From Hemicordylus capensis (Eukaryota > Chordata > Lepidosauria > Squamata > Cordylidae), in the NCBI RefSeq assembly GCF_027244095.1, contig NC_069670.1, forward strand, positions 13,969,320-14,033,319: 64,000 nt of DNA, given 5' to 3'. Position 1 is the first letter of the stretch. Every line of letters starts with the position of its first letter. This document shows positions 59,901-64,000 of the stretch, piece after piece. Both the position numbers and the translations under genes were made by a program. The notes under the pieces are model-generated. The model ran no database searches. It was not told the origin of the DNA and saw only the letters and a program-made list of their open reading frames with translations.

Positions 59901-62900
59901 TTTATTTTACAATTAAAAACCCGATTTCGGGATTTTAATCACTGTAATTGTTGAATTGTTTTAAAATGTTTTTAAATTGTTAATTGTCATATTGTTTTTG
60001 TTTGTTTGTTTTTTAATTTGTTTTAGCTCTTTACTGTTTTAGTGGTTTGTTTTAACTGTAAACCGCCCTGAGCCATTTTGGAAGGGCGGTATACAAATCA
60101 AATATATAAATATAAATAAATAAATAGAGAGAGAGAGAGAACGGAGCTAGACACCACCCAGTAAGTGGTTGAGGGGAGGAAAGGCTGGATAAGGAGCAGA
60201 GAAAAAGTGAGCTGTACGAAGCGAGCTGAGCGAAGCGAGTCTCTGGAGGATTCGCCCTTGAGCACAAGGTTAAGGAGCGTTCCTTGTATTACTACCTTCT
60301 GCGTCTAGGAGCACTGTAGGGGACGAAATCCCTCGACTGGGTGACCTCCTACACCAGCCGAGAATATCACCATTTCCCAGTCCTGGCCAAGTTGCCCTCT
60401 TGGCTTGGCTCCCACCCAAGGCAAAGCGTTGGTCTTCTTCTCCGTCCCCGACCGCATATTTACCTGACGAAGTAGTTGGCCCATGTCTTGTGGTACCGGT
60501 CTCCTGCCTTCCCCTTGAGGGACCCCTTCCCCTTCCAGTCTTCGTTCGTTTTCATCCAGACGGGAGGAGACCACGGGCTGGCGTACAAGGAGATGGGTTT
60601 CTTAGACAAGGCCAGGGCACGGTGGACAAGAGGGATCTAAAAAGGGGGAGAAAAAGCATCCTCGCCAAACAGTGCTGAGGTCAAGGCTCAGGCACAGCCA
60701 GGTCTGACCCAAGTGGGTCGTTTTGGGGCAGATACCAGGAGAGACATGGGGGTTTAATGAGCAGGCCTGCTCCCCAATTATTGGAACTCCTGCAATCCTG
60801 TGCGTGCCGATTCAAAAGTCAACCCCACTGCACTGCACGAAGGTGGCTTCCACACAGGTAGGAGACGAGAGCTGGTCTTGTGGTAGCAAGCATGACCTGT
60901 CCCCTTAGCTAAGCAGGGTCCGCCCTGGTTGCATATGAAAGGGAGACGAGAAGTGTGAGCACTGTGAGATATTACACCTCCACAGGTTTGCGAAGGAAGA
61001 GCAGCAAGAGTTCCAGACCATTAAGACGACACTTTTAGAGGATGCCTCCAGGAAGAGGCATTCCTGTCCTTCACCCAGGTATGCCATCTTTAGAAGGAGA
61101 CCTCTCCCACACTAAGAAGGAATGCCTTTCAGGGTTGGCCCGGAGGGTTCTGGCACCCTGGGCCACTTTTGACTTTGCTGCCCACCCCACCCACCACCAG
61201 CAGCTACAGCTCAAACTTAGGTCACTGGTTAGAGGAGACAGTGAGAGAGATTTCCCAGTGTATTAAAAGGTAAAATGTGCTGTCAGGTCGGTATCGACTC
61301 CTGGCGCCCACAGAGTCCTGTGGTTTTTCTTTGGTAGGATACAGGAGAGGTTGACCATTGCCTCCTCCCGCGCAGTAAGAGAGGATGCCTTTCAGCATCT
61401 TCCTAGATCGCTGCTGCCCGATAGAGGTGTTTCTGGGAAACATACCGGCAGGGATTTGAACCACCAACCTCTGTCATTTGACTAGCCCCTGCTAACTGGG
61501 CAAAGAGGCACCTTTTAACGTGGCAATTCTCTTTCTTGAGCAGGGGGAGAGTGACTGGCCCTATCCACCCCCAGCACAGCATCCCTCCAGTGACTGTCGA
61601 TGGTGTCACTCTGATGTTTCTTTTTTAGATTGTGAGCCCTTTGGGGACAGGGATCGATCTTATCTATTGATCGTAAATAAATGTCCCCGCTGCGCCATGA
61701 AGGTGGCAAAACCCTAGCACTTTAAGAGACGAAAAGAGGCTGCCGTTCATTGGGAAATCCAGCCCGAGACCATTCCATTCTGGGGGAGGAATCCTGAGGC
61801 AGGCCGATCACGTTCAAGAGAGGGAGGGCAGCTTCGGAGGCGAGCTGTTTATTGGGGGCCGAGGGGGGCAACGAGTCAAGATGACTCTGCCTTTTGGCAT
61901 GCAGAATGTGAAGGCCCTTTAGGAACATAGGAAGCTGCCATATACTGAGTCAGACCCTTGGTCCATCTAGCTCAGTATTGTCTTCACAGACTGGCAGCGG
62001 CTTCTCCAAGGTCGCAGGCAGGAATCTCTCTTGGCCCTATCTTGGAGATGCTGCCAGGGAGGGAACTTGGGACCTAGATGCTCTTCCCGGAGCGACTCCA
62101 TCATCCCCTAAGGGGAACATCCAACAGTGCTCACACATCAAGTCTCCCATTTGTATGCAACCAGGACAGACCCTGCTTAGCTATGGGGACAAGTCATGCT
62201 TGCTACCACAAGACCGGACCACCTCTTCCGTTCTTACAGCACCGTGCAACTCAAGAGGGAAAGAACACCTAATCATGGGCAGGGTGATCTTCCGGCACTG
62301 TTCATGCACCCTCCCCACCCCCAAGAATCGGTGCCCTAATGGACTTTATAGACAACACAAAGCAGGATACACAACACAAAACGCCTGATCCAGAAAGGCC
62401 AACCCAAGTAATTGTTTTTAAAAGTTCCTAATTAAAAAATAGAGAAAATTAATATGGTTCTAGATTATAATATACAACTCCAAAGAAGAAGAATATAAAC
62501 GGGTATTTTAATGATAACCGATAGAAATGCTGCATCAAAAAGGCTTAAACTTAAGATTATTTTTTTAAAGTCATAAACCACTAAAAATCCTCATGGAAAG
62601 TATTGTACAAGTCCTCAGATATATATAGTAAAACTGTACTTCCAAGCGAGTTGAAGTCCTCTTAGATTCTTATCAAGTCAGTCCTCAGACATATGTATTA
62701 ATACTGTACTGCGTTATGCCCTTGTGAAAACAGTATATGAAAAGTTTAATCAGGACGCGTCTGACTTAAACAACTGCCTAGCGTTTGACGGCCAGCGCTG
62801 ATGCCTCTTCTGAGAAGGTGCCTGCCATCAGAGATGCAAGTTGTGGGCGGTATAAAAATATGTTAAATGATTTTTAAAAAATAAATGAGGTTTGGTTTGC

Positions 62901-63358
62901 TGGCCACACATCTGTTCACCCGGGCTTTTAATAAAATACTGTTTTAATAGTTTTAACACGGTTTCAAAACATTGTTTTAATTTTTTTTTAATTGTTGTAA
63001 TGTTTTAACTTTTTCTGCTGCCATTTATTTTAACTAACGTTTGAACTTTGCTGGTGTCGTTTATTTTGTTTTCTTGTCAACCGCCCAGAGACGCAAGTTT
63101 TGGGGCGGTATAAAAATATGTTGAATGAATGAATGAATGAATGAATGATTCAATAAAAATAAATTTAACCAGGCGTCCCTCGCTGCAGCCCACACTTCCA
63201 GACACACCCTCAAAAGAGACTCACTTTCATTTTGATGTCCTCATCAACCAAGCTGAAATTCTTCAGCTCATAGTCGTACGGCCAGTCGTCGTAACTATAA
63301 GGACGCACGGAGAAGTCGCAGCTGCTCATGGGCATACGCAGCAAGTTGTACTCAATCC
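53892..63358 (-). CDS. GBA1: Lysosomal acid glucosylceramidase, tandem copy C (exons 5-11 visible, 5' end outside window)
   Basis: The most human-like of the three GBA1 paralogues. Seven exons (134, 173, 238, 228, 164, 126, 103 nt) keep [43 protein letters not shown], the NFS and NSS sequons, and Asn at the Asn370 position. Exons 8 and 10 are 3 and 9 nt longer than human. The C-terminus (YLWTRQ) ends exactly as in human. Exons 2-4 should lie to the right of the window. The gene is transcribed toward copies B and A, so it is the 5'-most of the array seen here. Intron 9 contains a Helitron inside a hAT element. It is the best candidate for the conserved housekeeping copy, by active-site conservation only. 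Confidence 0.92.
54075..54143 (+). mobile_element. MIR-like CORE-SINE head fragment
   Basis: AAGACCCGAGTTCAGATCCC, cut by the CR1 that follows. Confidence 0.6.
54144..54670 (-). mobile_element. CR1 LINE 3' end
   Basis: Reverse: GATCAGGCCCAAGGAAGCCC, TCCAGCGTCCTGTTCC, CTTGTGGCAGAGAATTCCAC and GTGCAGAAAGTGGATGGAG complement. The longest CR1 3' copy here. Confidence 0.87.
54799..54924 (-). CDS. GBA1: Copy C exon 10
   Basis: 126 bp. Encodes [35 protein letters not shown] and VVLN. Same length as copy B exon 10. Donor AACCA/GTGAGT, acceptor CTGCAG. Confidence 0.92.
55343..56282. mobile_element. Non-autonomous hAT-like element in copy C intron 9
   Basis: Ends TAGGGGTGTGCGAACCGG and (reverse) TAGGGGGTGTGCACAAAACC. 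The 8 bp flanks (AGAGAGGC, GAAGAGGC) differ at two bases. The interior is built of AACCGGTTC/GAACCGG motifs in both directions. Its middle is filled by a Helitron. Confidence 0.72.
55465..55971 (+). mobile_element. Non-autonomous Helitron with GC-rich cargo
   Basis: Starts TCCTCTATAATAAAAGCC. Near the end is a perfect 8 bp stem GCCCGTTA/TAACGGGC (55941-55958), then CGAAAACCACTAG. It is inserted between A (55464) and T (55972) as Helitrons are. The ends resemble the HeliBat/Heligloria type. The interior (about 55540-55920) is extremely CpG-rich with imperfect internal repeats, and could be captured host 5' sequence. Confidence 0.85.
56627..56790 (-). CDS. GBA1: Copy C exon 9
   Basis: 164 bp. 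Starts with Asn at the human Asn370 position. Encodes [35 protein letters not shown] and [14 protein letters not shown]. Phe397 kept. Acceptor CCACAG, donor GTGAGG. Confidence 0.94.
56888..57115 (-). CDS. GBA1: Copy C exon 8 (nucleophile Glu)
   Basis: 228 bp. Encodes [33 protein letters not shown] and [17 protein letters not shown]. Cys after the nucleophile and the Ser345 position are as in human. Donor GTATGT. Confidence 0.94.
57155..57418 (+). mobile_element. Two adjacent tRNA-Ala SINE pieces
   Basis: 57155-57316 is a body-plus-tail copy. 57319-57418 is a fresh head: GATGTGGCCGTAGCTCAATG, TCTGCTTTGCATGCAGAAGG, GGTTCAATCCCTGG. This head matches tRNA-Ala(TGC) very closely. Confidence 0.82.
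57544..57766 (+). mobile_element. SINE-C
   Basis: GCAGGGAAATGACTTGACTA head, GGTTTGAATCCCCGCTGG, body and GGAGTCGACAGCAGCAC end; two short internal deletions. Confidence 0.83.
57850..58260. repeat. LINE-derived and L3-like scraps
   Basis: GGGCATTCCAGAGCCCTGGG near 57931 and GATTGTAAGCCCCTTGGGGG near 58204 are short remnants of families seen complete elsewhere. Confidence 0.45.
58544..58781 (-). CDS. GBA1: Copy C exon 7 (acid/base Glu)
   Basis: 238 bp. Encodes [20 protein letters not shown] with [40 protein letters not shown] and LPHWAKV. Sequon NSS kept. About 76% identical at the nucleotide level to copy A exon 7 by hand count. Confidence 0.94.
58871..59135 (-). mobile_element. SINE-C, full length
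   Basis: Reverse: GCCATCGAGTCGGGGCCGAC to CATTTCCCCACTGCGCCGTT; a short internal duplication of CTGGGAAA. Confidence 0.87.
59220..59335. mobile_element. hAT-type MITE, worn
   Basis: GGGACTACAACTCCCATAAT arm, second arm decayed. Confidence 0.55.
59376..59680 (-). mobile_element. 5S/tRNA chimeric SINE, full length
   Basis: Reverse complete copy from CATAGGAAGCTGCC to CCAGCTCTCCTCTCC. Confidence 0.9.
59870..60117 (+). repeat. L2-like LINE 3' end
   Basis: TTTTACAATTAAAAACCCG UTR, GCCCTGAGCCATTTTGGAAG end, (AAATA)n. Very like the one at 23040-23283. Confidence 0.75.
60464..60636 (-). CDS. GBA1: Copy C exon 6
   Basis: 173 bp. Encodes [34 protein letters not shown] and [12 protein letters not shown]. 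Acceptor CTTTTTAG, donor GTAAAT. Confidence 0.93.
60863..60975 (+). mobile_element. 5S/tRNA SINE, 5S-head part
   Basis: GAGAGCTGGTCTTGTGGTAG, GCTAAGCAGGGTCCGCC, GGGAGACGAGAAGTGTGAGC; body and tail missing. Confidence 0.82.
61274..61700 (-). mobile_element. SINE-C split by an L3-like repeat
   Basis: 61274-61485 and 61683-61700 belong to one reverse SINE-C. The gap is a forward L3-like 3' repeat (61487-61681) with CCCC at both junctions. Confidence 0.8.
61487..61681 (+). repeat. CR1/L3-like 3' repeat
   Basis: GCTAACTGGGCAAAGAGGCA, CCCCCAGCACAGCATCCCTC, TTTGGGGACAGGGATCG; short tail. Confidence 0.78.
61921..62218 (-). mobile_element. 5S/tRNA chimeric SINE, full length
   Basis: Reverse complete copy in copy C intron 5. 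Confidence 0.88.
62219..62834. other. No gene seen
   Basis: AT-rich intron 5 sequence with a direct repeat of about 25 bp (GTCCTCAGA-TATAT type, near 62612 and 62681). No exon. Confidence 0.35.
62835..63150 (+). repeat. Two L2-like 3' tails in tandem
   Basis: GATGCAAGTTGTGGGCGGTA near 62836, and a longer AT-rich tail ending GGGGCGGTATAAAAATATG with (AATG)n. Confidence 0.65.
63225..63358 (-). CDS. GBA1: Copy C exon 5
   Basis: 134 bp. Encodes [28 protein letters not shown] and [13 protein letters not shown]. Acceptor CTGCAG, donor GTGAGT. Sequon NFS kept. Confidence 0.93.
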
Positions 63359-63387
63359 CTGCAGGAGTAGGAGACAGGAGAAGGGAT

Positions 63388-63702
63388 GGCGCTGGTGCTC
63401 AGTGGCAGAGAGAATCCGCTCCGAATGCAGAAGGCCCCAGGTTCAAACCCCAGCTGCATCTCTTTGAAAGATCATTCTTTGCCCGAGACCCTGGAGAGCG
63501 TAGTCCAGAGCTGCACAACTTTGGGCCTCATGCACATGTTGGACTACAACTCCCATCATCCCTGAATATTGGCCATGGTAGCTGGGGATGATGGGGGCTA
63601 GAGTCCTACAACAGCTGGAGGGCCGAAGCTAAGCAGCCTCATTGTAGAGACAATCCTGAGCTAGATGAACCAAGGGTCCGACTTGTGGTAAAGGAGCCTC
63701 CT
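63388..63702 (+). mobile_element. tRNA-Ala SINE split by a MITE
   Basis: Head GGTGCTCAGTGGCAGAG and AGGTTCAAACCCC, tail CAATCCTGAGCTAGATGAAC. A hAT-type MITE (about 63525-63636) sits between. Confidence 0.72.
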
Positions 63703-63862
63703 CGGAGAACCCACAAAGATTCCCGCCCCTGCCACGGTTCGCAACTCGTCTCTCCCTCTAACTAGCTAGATGGCCTCAGGCACGCCATGCCCTGCCTGTC
63801 TCAATCCTGCAGCTGCAACAGGAGCACGGCCCCATTTACTACCTCGCAGGGCTGTCGCACAT

Positions 63863-64000
63863 ACATACGTGCAAATTTTAGACACCACTTTTCGACTAAA
63901 AGTCCCCAAAGCGGTTTACACAGAGAAAACGGTAATAAAGTAATAAGATGGATCCCTGTCCCCAAAGGGCTCACAGTCTAAAAAGAAACACAGCAGACCC
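63863..64000 (-). repeat. CR1/L3-like 3' repeat, cut by window end
   Basis: CAAAGCGGTTTACACAGAG, CTGTCCCCAAAGGGCTCACA in reverse. Confidence 0.72.

Overview
The window is vertebrate nuclear DNA. It has short exons with GT/AG introns, no operons, CR1 and L2-like LINEs, several SINE families, hAT MITEs, a Helitron and one retroviral fossil. The repeat mix (5S/tRNA-Ala chimeric SINEs with a shared tail, MIR-like CORE-SINEs, CR1 3' ends, AT-rich tetranucleotide tails) suggests a squamate reptile, most likely a lizard or gecko. The species assignment is an inference.

The only host protein-coding genes I can support are three tandem, same-strand (minus) paralogues of lysosomal acid glucosylceramidase (GBA1). 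They are about 23 kb apart. Copy A spans 7322-18172, copy B 30695-42534, and copy C 53892-63358 and beyond the right edge. A and B each show all ten coding exons (human exons 2-11) with the human phase pattern and usable splice sites. C shows exons 5-11, and its 5' exons lie outside the window. Predicted lengths are 536 aa (A) and 526 aa (B). All three keep both catalytic glutamates but differ around the active site. C is closest to the human enzyme. A carries Ser at the position of human Asn370 and has a C-terminal extension. B has a remodelled pocket loop and has lost two glycosylation sequons. The copies share no intronic repeats at matching positions, so the duplications look old. Exon 9 of A and C is nevertheless about 90% identical, against about 76% for exon 7, which hints at local gene conversion.

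Layout: 1-7000 downstream flank, repeats only; 7000-18230 copy A; 18.2-30.6 kb spacer with a perfect 7 x 28 bp minisatellite, a GIY-YIG retroelement scrap and LINE fragments; 30.7-42.5 kb copy B; 42.5-43.2 kb CpG-rich promoter-like block (GC boxes, CCAAT, X-box) upstream of B; 43-53.8 kb LINE graveyard with a CR1 that keeps its ORF1 esterase and endonuclease parts, and a retroviral fossil with one LTR; 53.9-64 kb copy C, whose intron 9 holds a Helitron nested in a hAT element. I did not recognise any of the genes that flank GBA1 in mammals.
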